Below, piece after piece: positions 10,748 through 22,743 of a stretch of 64,000 nt of DNA (position 1 is its first letter; each line of letters opens with the position of its first letter). The position numbers and the translations under genes were made by a program. The stretch is from positions 5,234,843 to 5,298,842 of the forward strand of contig NC_092044.1 in NCBI RefSeq assembly GCF_003086295.3. The letters are read 5' to 3'. Under the pieces are notes generated by a model. It had not been told where the DNA came from, did not search any database, and saw nothing but the letters and a program-made list of their open reading frames with translations. The stretch comes from Arachis hypogaea. Taxonomy: Eukaryota > Streptophyta > Magnoliopsida > Fabales > Fabaceae.

Positions 10748-13700
10748 TGTAACACCCTACCACAAAAAAATTTACGCTTAAGCTGTAAAACAAAGGTGGT
10801 GTGGTATTACGACCTCTAAAATAAAATATATGCATAATAGTATCTGAAAGAGAGTAATATACGAAGAGCCTTGAAAAGCAAGTAAAACAAATTCGCAAAA
10901 TAAGAAGTGCAATGCTCAGGAAACGAGATTACTTGCGTGCTAAGAAACCTAAGGATCATAGGTGTAACTAAGTAGAAAGCGGGAATGGAGGGTCAAAAGT
11001 ATAAAATAACAAGCTCCTAACTCAACCTGCGAAACTAAGGCTGGTCAGAGAATATTTACACACACACACATATATATCCCAAAAAGACAAAATACATAAC
11101 TGAAAACTTAACCCTCCTCAACCCTCTAGAAGGGACAAAATAAACAAGTTTCTTGGAGAGAAAGCTAAGTACATATATATAAAGCTGTACATCAAAATAA
11201 AACCCAGAGACTACTCCGCTTCAGAAGTTCATATGCCTACCAATGAGCCTCTTGACCTGCATCTAAAAAATAACAACACAGTATGGGGAGAGAACCGGAG
11301 GTTCTCAGCATGGTAAAGGTGCCACACACATAATATATAAGGTCCTGAGAATACCAGAGGCAATCCTAGAATGTCGACACTCAGATTATAAAGCTTAAGC
11401 ACTAAATAGAAACCACAAAGGGGTAGGTGTTCTAAGGAAAATCTAAACTCGGCTTAACTTAATCTTAACCTTACCCTGATCACCTTTCCTCTGTTCCTCC
11501 ATCTCCAATGAGTTTGTACAGACAAACAAACAGACAATTGCAAGCACAGGTAGGAGACAAGTAGTGCAAGTAACAAATATAGCAATTAACAAGATATATA
11601 CAGTTAGTCACTCCCAAATAATGCATAGCAAACAAACAAACAAACATAATGCACATGATGTATGCCTGTCCTATGGCTGATGAGGCTCATCTGTCGGTTA
11701 TCCAGCCAACCCGACAAGTCCAAAACCCTTAGACTGTCTCTCGTTGCGCATCTCCATGAGCCTATGCATAGCTTTTTCTCATTTCATTCATACATTCTTA
11801 TATAACTTACTCAATGGGGGATATCCATTTCCGGTCACCCTTACGACGTAGGATTAACAGAGTATCGAGTCTCTACCTGAAACACGTAGTGGAAAGCCAC
11901 CGCTCTGTACCCAGAAAAACTCGTATCTCAGATAACATTAAAATTCATAAGCTACATAATATTCATAACCATTCATATTCATTACATAATCATTCATCAT
12001 AGCCATGGAATCATATATATAGCCGTCATACATACACATCTTTCTCACACAACTCATCTTTAACCTTTACTTCATACATAATTCATATATTCCTCATACA
12101 TACTCATCTTCCTCATTTAATTTTGTTACCTCTTTTTTTTCCTGTTTTATCTTTTAACCTTTACTTCATTCCAAAGTTACCTCTATTTCCTAGTTTCAAC
12201 TAACTACTAGGCTTATTATTATATTTTATAACTAAAAGAATGAAAATAGATGTTTAGAAATTTGAAATTCTGTTTAAAAACATAAAATCCAGTTTTGTAG
12301 AAAACAGAGGTCACGCGCATGCGTCGGCCACGTGTACGCGTGGGCGTACAAGTTTGGCCCATGACGCGTACGCATTGGCTTGTTCGCGTACGCATGCATG
12401 GGAGGCAGTAGCCACCACATGCAAATGAGGGTTCTGCGTACGCAAAAGTCTCATGTCATGCGTACGCGCGTGTATACGTTTTACCAAAAATTTTACTAAG
12501 TCTAAAAACTGCAGATTCACCATTTTAAACCCCAAACTTTTGATGTGCATAACGTTTTTGTCTTAAAAAATTTTCATCCGTTCTTCAAACGGCATAAACT
12601 TCACGGACCCAATTTTCATACAAAATAAGTTTAAAATCATTTGGAGGTCCAGAAGCCAAGTTATGGCTCGACGAAGTTCGGCCCAAAAACCAAATTTCTT
12701 ACAAAGTTCAAAACCTCAATTTTCTTAAGAATTCAATTCAAACCTAACATATCATACACCAAAATCAACATAACATCACCTTGTCATTACCACAATAATC
12801 CTTTCATAACTAACATAACTCAATTCCACAATATCATGTATCAATCTTGTAAATATATCAACAACTTTGTCATTCACCTATCCAAGACATTCATATATTC
12901 TTATCAACAAGTCCATAATCATAAATTCATCAATTCATATTCTATTATTATCATCAATAACAATTACCCAATTCAATACACAACTCATAATACAATTCAA
13001 CAACAAGGATACTAAGTATTAAACATTCCTTTACATTCCAACCTATCCTTGGGTCGTCTAGCCTAAGTTTTTACAGAATATTATATATTAAATACGCGAA
13101 ACCTAAATCATACCTTGACCGATTTTTACGTATAACCCAAGACACCACCAAGGCACCTAAAGTAACCTTCCAAGATCAAAATCTCCAAGGTAAGGCCTCC
13201 TAAACTCCACCAAGCCTCCAAAGTACTGAATCAACTTCAACATACACATATACAAGCCTAATTCATATATATCACATCCAAATTCAATACTCAATACACC
13301 AATTCAATAAATTAGCTAGAGTTCTAGTATCTTCACCTCACCCAAGCGTCATATAAGTAAGAGTGAATGTTTTTCTCAAGCTAATCGGGTCCTATAGCAT
13401 CAAAGAAGCAAAATCTCACTACCACTTACATAAATTTCGAAAATCAAGAGGGTAGAGAAACTAGATTGGAAGTAAAGCTTACCAATAAAATTATTCTAAT
13501 AAAATTGTAGAGCTCGACATGATGGACGCGTGGCTGCAAACGGTGCGGCCGATCGGAGCTCGGATGAAGAAGATATGTTAGATTGAAGTGAAGGTTAGGG
13601 TTGAAAGCTTTTTCCCCTTCTTCCTTTGTTGTGCAGCGTAAATGAAGTAGAAGGAGAAAGGAGAAACTGGCTCATTAAAAGTGAATCGACTGAGTTGGGC

Positions 13701-13895
13701 CTTGGGCCCATTTTGAGTCTAGTTCGTTTGGTTTGGTCTGTTCGACTCAATTTTTGGCCAAATTTTTTGAAATTAGTGTCAAAATTTTTGTTTTAATGAG
13801 TTCTATCATATTTTAATATAATATTCACATTTTTAATTTCTTATATTAAAATTTAATTTATTGACTAATTATTTACTAATTTAGCGAGATTTACA
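10748..13895. mobile_element. Complete solo LTR of a Ty3-gypsy-type retrotransposon
   Basis: The 3148-bp unit begins TGTAACACCCTACCACA and ends GCGAGATTTACA, giving TG...CA ends with TGTAA/TTACA inverted tips. It is flanked by AATAA at 10743-10747 and AATAA at 13896-13900, a perfect 5-bp target duplication. No internal gag or pol sequence is present, so this is the product of LTR-LTR recombination. The TGTAACACCCTA start is typical of long LTRs of chromovirus-type (Tekay/Del-like) elements in legumes; that family call is from memory. A CG-rich block of ACGCGTACGC-like sites lies at 12305-12480. Small open frames inside (for example 11814-12002, 12641-13015) are not genes. Confidence 0.9.
12305..12480. 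repeat. CGCGTACGC-like palindrome cluster inside the solo LTR
   Basis: About 175 bases in an AT-rich LTR carry repeated CACGTGTACGCGTG, GACGCGTACGCA, TCGCGTACGCATG and GCGTACGCGCGT words. The same kind of cluster is found in the unrelated LTR array at 19-28 kb. Confidence 0.7.
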
Positions 13896-13900
13896 AATAA

Positions 13901-15480
13901 CATCTTGTATCGTAAATTTATTAAATATTAAGAGAAAAAAGTACGCAATAAATTATATAAATAGTCATTACAAAAAATTAAAAAATGTATCATATATAAT
14001 AATCTTTGATATATGTAGTATCATTAGATATTAGAATTATCTATTTTAATTATGTGAGTGATTATTGTTATTTTCACTTTTTCATTACATTGGTAAATAA
14101 TATTTAAAACTACAAGAGAGAAAAAAGATAATTGAAAATGTTTCTTAATTTGAATTAAAAATCTCTTATAAATATATCTAACTTTTACATATACTGAATG
14201 TTATAATATTTAATAGTATATTATTTATTGCAACAATGACTCAAAATATTAATGTAATATATATTTGGACCCAGTAAGACTTTAAAGCAAGCAAAATCAA
14301 CATAGGCCTATTTTTAAGATCTCAAATCCGACTTAAGTGCATTATCTTTAGGCCAAATACAGATGAGATGAAGTCCACATGTCCCTTCTCAAATCGATTC
14401 AAATTGGATCTCAATTACTAATTAAGTATGGTAATAGATATTTACGGAACCTGGCATGGAGGTCCCTTTTCCGTCCCTCACTCTTGTTTAAAAAAAAGTG
14501 TTATCGTTCCCTCTCTGTCTTCTCAAGTCCCTGTTTAATTATCTCATCAGGAATGTAGATCCCCTTGAATATCTACATATATTTTTTGAATTTTTTGAAA
14601 AAAAAATTAAAAAAGTATAATATAATAATAATAATAAAATAATCAATTTAATATAATTCAACACAATTCATAATATATTTATTATGAAAAATAACATTTT
14701 AAAAGAAAAAATATAAAAACATATTTCAGCATAATAACATAACATAATTTTTTTGACAATACTGAGCGATATAGTGACGAACTTTAGAATAAATCAGTAA
14801 TTTTATATTCATGTAAATTTAACAGATTTCATGGGGCGAGTACCTATGTCGCTATCCCCGTCCATTTCACGTGGCGGGTCGTAGTTTCACTGTTTTCATA
14901 TAGTAATCTCCACTAACACCCGCTGTTTTGGCAAGTTTTTTCATCATCTCTATTACTAGTATTCGTTGATTTGTAACCTAGAGTTATTTCAACTACTCAT
15001 TAAATTCTTAAATAATCGAAGTCTAAGTTATATCATTTTTATAAAGTCACATGTATCTTTGTTATAACAATATTAGTTGACGATAAATGGATAAATACTA
15101 AATAGGTCATATTTTTTATATATATAATAATAACTAATATCACATGTTATAATTCATGAAATCATAATATTTTGAGAAATGATGTATAAATAACTTAGAT
15201 GTTAATAAATCTAAAAAATTTTAGAAAAAAAAATATTAAAAAAATTACATGCATGTTGCTTATCCATAATATTTTCTTTTTAAAAAGTTGTCCATAGTGT
15301 ATGATTAATATATATATATATATATTATTTATCTTATATATATTTTATTTTATTTTATATTTGTTGAGTTTAGAACACTTGAATTAAATTGAAATGATAA
15401 TCAAATATTATTAAAATATAAATTAAAAAATTATTAATGTTTAAACAATTAAATTACTTCCAATTGTTTGGTTGATATAT
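13901..15480. other. AT-rich intergenic stretch with a composition-biased element
   Basis: Mostly featureless A/T-rich DNA. Between about 14435 and 14940, C/G-rich ends (GGTCCCTTTTCCGTCCC on the left; CCCCGTCCATTTCACGTGGCGGG on the right) flank an AT-rich core, a layout similar to the elements at 1126-1650 and 54174-54600. A TA dinucleotide run lies at 15309-15326. Confidence 0.4.
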
Positions 15481-15756
15481 TTGTTAGTGTGTAGGAAGAA
15501 AAATTAGTTTTCTGTTGAATGTTGAATCAAAGTTACACAAGCCCAAATTGATCTTTGAACAAATTCAGTTTTGAGCAAAAATATTTCAAGTGTTAGTGGC
15601 TGATTGTTTAAAGAAAGAATCAAGTGGCCCAAAGTCTTAGAGGAAGCCTTTCAATGATCAGTTGATCACAATGCAATCTTTTCAAGTGACAAAGGCTCCA
15701 TACGGTGAGACTCCAGAACTTTCTATTAGTCGTTCGCTTGACAACCATCAACCGCC

Positions 15757-17714
15757 GTGAATGAGGGGAGGTTTCGTGAGAGGAGGAACCTCTCGCCCCA
15801 TGGTCCAAGGGATGATGGGGGAGGAAAGGAAGAGCCACCGACCAGAGATGCCAAAAAAGGAAGAAAGGACGAAGTAGCTGGCGAGGTGTTCTCTGGAGGG
15901 AGGGTGCTCATTTCAAGATTTGAAGACTGGATGGAGGAGATGCATGTTGAAACAGGAAAGAATGGAGAAGATATGGACGCTGAAGTGGGAAGGGTATGTG
16001 AGAAGGGGGATGATAGAGTGAAGGCCCCTATGCGTTCTTTCGCTGAGACTGTAAAAACAGGACAGAGGGGACCGAAGGGCAACTTGGAAAATATGGACAT
16101 TGAAGCTGATGAAGGAGCACAAGGAAATATGGAAGAAAGCGAAGAGGAAGATGATGCTGATGATATAACTATACGGTAGATGTCGAATGGAATGTACAAT
16201 CTCGTAATAGGAGAAAGAATCAAAAGAGAGCTAAGGAAAGAGTGGTGGGAATCACTAATCGTGAAGTTACTAGGAAGAAAAATCTCCCTTCAGGCACTCA
16301 AACGCAGATTAGAGATAATGTGGGGAAAGAGAGGAAGTTTGAAGGTAATAGACTTGGGCAACGAATATTTTCTGGTAAGATTCTTTAACTCCGAAGACCT
16401 GGATTATGCTCTTATGGAGGGACCCTGGAAGATATTAGATCATTATCTCACCATACAACCCTGGAAACCAGATTTTAACCCCAAATCGCATCAATTGATA
16501 AGATTGCTACGTGGATTCGTTTACCAGGGTTGGCTATTGAGTATTATAACAAAACTATTCTAGGAAAAATTGGTAACCTGATAGAAAGAACCTTAAAGGT
16601 AGATACTAATACAGCAGAAGTAGCAAGAGGCAAGTTTGCAAGAATTTGCGTTGAAGTAGAAATGGACAAGCCACTGGTCTAAAACTACATGATTAATGGT
16701 GTCAAACACTCAGTTGAATACGAAGGGATACACCAAGTGTGTTTTCAATGTGGTCGTATCGGCCATGAGAAAGCAGGATGCCCAGAAAGAACAAAATTAA
16801 ATTATGCAAATGAAGAGAATGGAACAAACAAAGAAGGACAAACACAGGGAAGCACTGAGGTTGAAGATAGGGGTAGAGCTGAAAATTTGGTTGAGAATAA
16901 GGGGAAGAAAGTAATTAATACTCCGGAGGAAAACTTTGGTCCTTGGATGCTGGTTCAAAGGCAAACACGTGGAAGAAGGACCAATAAAGGCGCTGAAACA
17001 GGGGATAGTGCAACAATAACAAAAGGAAAAGGAAAGGATGTAGTGGAAGTGGGAGGACAATCACGTTTTGCAATTCTGAGCAATGAGGATAACATGGAGG
17101 TACAAAATGGGAATGAAGAAATTGATGTACGAAGAGAAAGTTCCAAGAACAATGACAAAGAAAAAGCAAGGGAGCAGCACTACCAAACGTCACCAAAAAG
17201 CCAAAACCAAAGCCCTGCCAAGATAACCTTAAATAATAAGATCCCTTCATGCCCTAATACTCTGAATATGCAACCCATACCTAACCCAGTCCAAAACCAG
17301 AACAACCCAAGAACCCAAAAAGAAAAAGAAACAAATATGCAACCCCCACAGAAGGAAAATAAAACTAGCCTAAAACATACCTCTCACACCCCATTCCAAC
17401 AAACCATGACTCCAAATACTATCCAAACACATGTAGCTAAACATTTTCAAAAAAACTGGGCCATCTCTAGCCTAGGAAGCACCCAAAATAGCACCCAAGA
17501 TATTCCCTCTTCAGGCTTGGAGATGGAGGAGGACAAACCTCCAGACCCCATGGGAGTGGATGATAGACAGGGTATGGAAATTGGATCAGACAACCCAAAT
17601 GAACTTGTTGCAGCCATACTCAATGTGGAAAATGAAGTGATCCAGGAAGTAGCCCAAGGCGAGATGGAACCTCCCAAGAATGTGGAGGATGTACAAATGA
17701 TGATTGGGGCTTAG
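15757..17714 (+). pseudogene. LINE (L1-type) ORF1, gag-like RNA-binding protein, decayed
   Basis: Three consecutive frames make up one former ORF1. 15757-16179 encodes an acidic N-terminal part and ends in an in-frame TAG; 16180-16563 continues in the same frame with the DUF4283-type domain (MYNLVIGERIKRELRKE, then a WxxLxxxLxGRKIS-like region and GPWKILDHYLTIQPW). A frameshift near 16495 moves the coding to another frame (TWIRLPGLAIEYYNK), a TAA follows at 16681-16683, and 16689-17714 carries the CCHC zinc knuckle CFQCGRIGHEKAGC and a long polar Q/N/K-rich tail. In plant L1 elements this protein coats the RNA for target-primed reverse transcription. With two stops and a frameshift this copy is dead. 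Confidence 0.85.
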
Positions 17715-17774
17715 ACCCACCTCTCGATCTGTGGAGTTGATCATTACAGGTTCTTTATCTTACTCTGCTTAATT

Positions 17775-18531
17775 ATGATCATTATAGTATGGAATGTTAG
17801 GGGAGTAGCGAATAAAGCCACGATTCGTACTCTCAAAGAAATGAAGAAGAATCATAAACCTGACATAACGATCTTAGTAGAAACAAGATGTAGTGGTAAA
17901 AAAGCTGAAGAAACTGTAAAATCTCTGGGCTTTCGACACTCTTTTTTTGAACATGCTAGAGGCTATAGTGGAGGAATTTGGATTATGTGGGATGATGACA
18001 ATCTACAAATTAGCATCAATGCCTCTCATCAACAATATATTCACCTAAAAGTGAAGGAGTTTCAAAGGGAAGAATGGTGGCTAACTGCAGTTTACGCAAG
18101 CCCTCATGAAAACATAAGAAAAGAGCTATGGGAGCAACTTACACAGATTGGTAATGGCATGAGAGAACCGTGGATGCTTATTGGGGATTTCAATGAAATT
18201 GCAGACCCCACTGAAAAGAAAGGAGGTTCCAAAAGCAACAGCCAAGAATGCAGAAGATTCAAGAAGAGAATGAATGAATGCAAAGTGATGGATTTGGGGT
18301 TTATTGGAAACAAATACACTTGGAAAGGAGCTGCTAGAGATGGGCTTGAGCGAGTCTTTAAACGCCTAGACAGAGCCTTGTCAAATTTAGATTGGAGAAT
18401 CACTTTTTCAGAGGCCCGGATTGAGGTACTCCCAAGAATAAATTCGGACCACCATCCTCTGCTTGCTAGAACCTGCCCAAACAGAATTGACACTAGAATC
18501 AAGCCTTTCAGGAATGAAGCTATGTGGGAGG
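17775..18531 (+). pseudogene. LINE ORF2, 5' part: AP-type endonuclease domain, truncated
   Basis: About 252 codons of the ORF2 polyprotein start at ATG 17775, 60 bp after ORF1. Visible endonuclease motifs are WNVRG near the N terminus, the LVETR glutamate, AVYASP, WMLIGDFNEI (catalytic Asp-Asn pair) and NSDHHPLL (SDH motif). The frame has no stop up to residue about 252, then the reverse transcriptase is missing: at 18532 the sequence changes to the end of an LTR. The downstream half of the LINE is not found on the other side of the LTR array, so the loss was more than a simple insertion. Confidence 0.85.
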
Positions 18532-19948
18532 TGATGCGGTATTATACAATCCACATTACTAACCGACAAGTGCATCGGGTTGTACCAAGTAATACCTTAC
18601 GTGAGTAAGGGTCGATCCCACGAGGATTGATGGATTAAGCAACAGTTATTGAGTGATAAGCTTAGTTAGGCAAGCAGAAATTGGTTTTGAGATGTTCAAA
18701 AAGTTTAAGTGTAAATTCAGAATATCAAAAACAGGCAGATTAATAAGTTGGGAATAAAATATTAGAGAAAATAGTCAAGGTTTCAGAGTTATCTATTTTT
18801 CCAGATTTATTTTCTTACTAACTATTTTAATCATGCAATATTTAATTTCATGGCAAACTATATATGACTAGACCCTAATTCCTTAGACCTTCCTAGTCTC
18901 TTCTAAAATTCATTAACTGCCAATTCCTTGGTCAATTAATTCCAATTAGAGGGTGATGATCAATTTCTAGTTTATATGCCAAAAGAATTCTAATTATCCA
19001 AAGAATAAAGGGATTATATGTCACGTATCCCGTTAAATACAAACAATTAGAAATTCAGTATACTATATTTTCAAGCTGTTGTTCAAGTAAAGAGCTTTTC
19101 CAAGTTTTACAAGAACTCAATTAGAACATGGGTCATACTTCCGTTCCACCCATATTCATAAAGTAAAGAACGAAAACAATTATTGAAATATAAATCTAAA
19201 CATGGATTAAATTAGAAAGATCAAACGAATAAATCCATACAAATAGACAAAGCTCCTAACCTTAACACTGGAGGATTAGTTGCTCATAGTTCAGAATATA
19301 AATTTGTATAGAATTTCCTAATGGAATTCCTCTAATGTAATGCACTTAATAGAAGAGAAGTCTTCCCTTTTTATAACTAATCCTAATTAATTTAAAATCT
19401 AATACTTTAAATTAAGATAATATCTTTTCCTATTTTAAAATCAAATTTGAATTTAAATCAGAATTAGCTAATTACTTCGCGTCTTGTAACGTGGGGACCA
19501 CTTGGCTTCACTGGATCTGCGCCTAACTTGGGTGCTAAAATGGGGCCCAGAAATCACCCCCAGCAGTTTCTACGTTTTCTGCACGTGGCGCATGTCACGC
19601 GTACGCGTTGATAGTCTCTTCCGCAAGTCACGTGGACGCGTCTGTCATGCGTCCGCGTCGCTGAGCAAATCTTCAAATCACGCGTACGCGTCAGTCACGC
19701 GCACGCGTCGCCATGGATACTTCCAGATCACGCGCACGCGTGTGCGTCGCTCCTTGCAGCCATCTCCTTTGATTCTTGTGTTGCAAAAATTCCGTCAAAT
19801 TCCACCGAATGCTGCCTAAAATAACTAAAATTACCTAAAACTCAAAATAGCATCCATAATGGCTAAAATATAATTAATTCTTAATTAAACTCAACAATTT
19901 AAGTGCAAATTCACTAGGAAATGATAGACAAGATGCTCACGCATCACA
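18532..19948 (-). mobile_element. LTR copy A of a Ty3-gypsy-like element (minus orientation)
   Basis: The plus strand begins TGATGCGGTATTATACAATC and ends CTCACGCATCACA, so the ends TGATGCG/CGCATCA are inverted and bounded by TG...CA. The next bases, read on the minus strand before the LTR, are an AAGTTTGGTGT tract resembling a polypurine tract. The LTR is inserted against LINE ORF2. It includes a CG-rich cluster at 19592-19747. Copies B and C are close to this one in sequence. Confidence 0.85.
19592..19750. repeat. CGCGTACGCG-like cluster in LTR A
   Basis: Words such as CACGCGTACGCGT, GTCACGTGGACGCGTC and TCACGCGCACGCGT are spaced by about 15-25 bases. Equivalent clusters occur in LTR B (23795-23970) and LTR C (26385-26560). 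Confidence 0.75.
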
Positions 19949-22743
19949 ACACCAAACTTAAACTGTTGCTTGTCCTCAAGCAACCAAAACTAATATAAGC
20001 TTATGATGTGAATTTACATGAGAATGAGAATTTGATTAAGCTCATGTCTCTTTTTATAGTGGGATTTATAACTGTAATCCTGAATAGGTTTGGCATCTCA
20101 CTCTCCTTTGAATCAGAAGAATGTTAATGTCATTCGGAATTAGAATCCAGATAATATTATAAATTCTCTGATCTTTTATATTTCAGTTTAATACTTGAAC
20201 ACAGCAAAATTCACTTTAATTTATTTTCTTTGGTGCTTTGCACCTTGAGCCTAGCCGTGACTTTAAATGTTTTGTCTCAAGCTTTACTTGACACAGAAAC
20301 ACCACAAGCACTTAACTGGGGAACTCTCTTTGAGTTCTGATTTTTCTTTTAATTACTCCTAGACAGTGGTGCTCAAAGCCTTTGGCATACTCTGTTAAAT
20401 GCAATTGATCTCGACTCTAAGTGTTCTGTCTCAAGGATTACTTGATAAAATCACACCACAAGCATATGACTAGGGAAACAACTCTTTGAGCTTTTTATCA
20501 TGTCTTGACCTCCCTAATCATTGATGCTCAGAGTCTTGGACCTTGCTTTTATTATTATTTATTTCTTTAATTATTTTTTTTCAAGGATTAAATTTATTTT
20601 TAATTCAGAGAAGTCATAATAATTCTCTAAATTCCTGTTCCTTATACATCAACATCCCTTGATTCAAATTCAAATATGCACTGTTCATATCATGCATTCA
20701 AAAAATCACAGAAAATACCATCACATATAAGTAAATAAGGCTATTCTTAGATTAGACTCAATTTCTCATGCAATACATCACTTCTTTTCTTTTTTTTTTT
20801 AGATTCAAGTTCAGTGAGTGGTACATGAAACATCTTTTCAGCATTAAAGCAATTAAAAGAAAACTAATCCTAGAATTCTAACTAATAAAAGATCATGCAA
20901 CAAACAAAGTTGTCGAGTTAAGAAATTAAATAAATTAATTAGTGATGACAAACATTATTTTTGGGCAAAATAAATAATTAGTGTTGATCAATCTTAATGG
21001 CATATTACTAATTATTTATTTCATATTACAGGCCAACAAAATCTCAAGCAGTCCAAATGGTATGAAAATGATATAGCAAGGCTGATGGATAAGTAATCAA
21101 GCACAGCCCAAGAGAATCAAAGCCAAAGGATCCAATGGGCCAAACGGGTGGCTTAATGAAAACCGGATCCAAGCCCGTATCCATCCCACAAAGCTTTTCA
21201 TACAAGATTGAAGCTTTCATTCCCTCTCACTTGCTCTCACCGTAGCAACGTACACTTCTCTAATCAAGTCAAATCATAGTATCAGAAAAGTAAGAAAGAG
21301 AAAGAGAGAAAAAGCTTCATCCATAAGCTAGTGATCAAAGAAGCAAGAGAGAGAAAGAGTGAAGCTTGAAGCACAGAAGCTAAAACAGTAAATCCAAGCT
21401 AAATCAAGCTTAAGAAAGGTAATCCATCTCATCTTGCATGCATCAGATCTTCATCCCTTCTTCCCAAATCTCTGCACTATCCGAAAATGGCATTCAAGAA
21501 AAAGTTGATCTCTGTTCTTCACTGCTACAAATCCACGGTCACAAGAGATTCTTGGGGACCAAGTTGCATCTCTATGGTTCAGATTTGGTTGACCATTGGA
21601 AAGCAATTTCGGTTACTCCTTCATGACTTTCGGTCAAGTTGGAAAAGTTAGAAGGAAAGGTTCTACTTTGATGATAAAGAAGAAAAGTGAGCCAGTGGGT
21701 AAGTGAAGCTCAAGGCTCAAGATGTTGACCATGGAAGAAGAACCAAGGAACATGCAAGGAGATAAAAAGAAGCTTGTTGTTCATTCTGAAGCAAGGAGAG
21801 ATAACCAGTAAACTTGAGGTGTTTGTTCTGAGAGAGCTCTTTGAAGAAGTTCAACTAACTGGACAGTGTAACCTAATCAAAGGTGCATTCCGCCAGTATG
21901 AAGAACTGAATCAGAGGCTTGCTAATCTGGTTTTTCACATAGCACAGAGGCTGTTGATGTAGTCAATCTCCTTCATGTTTTACTGCTTGCAATGTATTTT
22001 TCTAAGCTTATCTTTCTGTAATTTCTTGAGAGAAAAGGCATTGTGAGAAAGCTTGAGAAAAAGCCAAGAATTGAAAAAAGCTGAGAGATACACTTTAGAG
22101 AAAAGTCTAGAGTTATTTTCAGATTTCTTTAGGTTAGCTAAGTGTCTTATATCTTGTACCTGTTTGGTATCCCTTTCTTAGTTGGGTTAGCACTAAGAGT
22201 GAATAGTTGAGTGTTAGCATAGCCAATGTCAAGTTAGGTTAGAACTTGAGTGTGAAATTGGTGTATGTAATACTGTTAACTATAGTGAAATTCTTCCATA
22301 GTTGTGGAGGAGACTGGATGTAGGTTGCATAGCACAAAGCAACCGAACCAGGATATATGCTGGTGTTAGCTTTTTCTTCTCTGTCATGTTCTGTTTTCTG
22401 ATATTCATGAGACAAAAATAATTTGTCTCATAAATTTCCGCTACTGAATTCAAACAGAATCAGATTTGTAACTTTGCTCTAAAAAGGGGTGAAAACAGCA
22501 AATCAAAGAAAGGCATAGATTCAACCCCCCCTTCTCTAAGCCTACCACAACCTTCAAAAGTAAAATATCAGAAAACCGGAACATAACATAGAAAAAGAGG
22601 GGAGGAATAAAAAATATGAAAGGAACTCAACCACCTAAGTTATCCTAGCGGCCGCTTTATTCTTCAGGTTGTGCTCCTCCGAGAAGATGATTCGCCTCCC
22701 TTTTGTGCCAGAAAAAACCAATAAGCGCAGCGTCACAAAAACT
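19949..22743 (-). mobile_element. Internal 3' fragment between LTR A and LTR B, split by a solo LTR
   Basis: This is the non-coding piece that also separates LTR B from LTR C, running on the minus strand from TGACGCTGCGCTTATTGG to the tract before the LTR. It contains CTTGAGGACAAGCAACAG next to LTR A. No gag or pol is left. Eight bases, CAAAAACT, link it to LTR B. It is interrupted by the copia-like solo LTR at 20911-22556. Confidence 0.75.
20911..22556 (+). mobile_element. Solo LTR, Ty1-copia (SIRE-like), with perfect 5-bp target duplication
   Basis: It begins TGTCGAGTTAAG and ends CCACAACCTTCA, with AAAGT at 20906-20910 and again at 22557-22561. Removing it and one AAAGT restores exactly the sequence seen in the parallel unit at about 25130 (CAAACAAAGTAAAATA). 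Length is 1646 bp. The general character (long purine-rich leader, end in CTTCA) recalls SIRE/Maximus LTRs; this is a tentative family call. Open frames at 21438-21626 and 21774-21962 are LTR sequence, not genes. Confidence 0.9.

Noticed and set aside
11814..13015. Open frames of 62-124 codons
   Set aside because: They lie within the solo LTR, and the products are low-complexity (His/Asn/Ile-rich).
21438..21962. Two 62-codon frames with plausible-looking sequence
   Set aside because: Both are inside the copia-like solo LTR defined by the AAAGT duplications.
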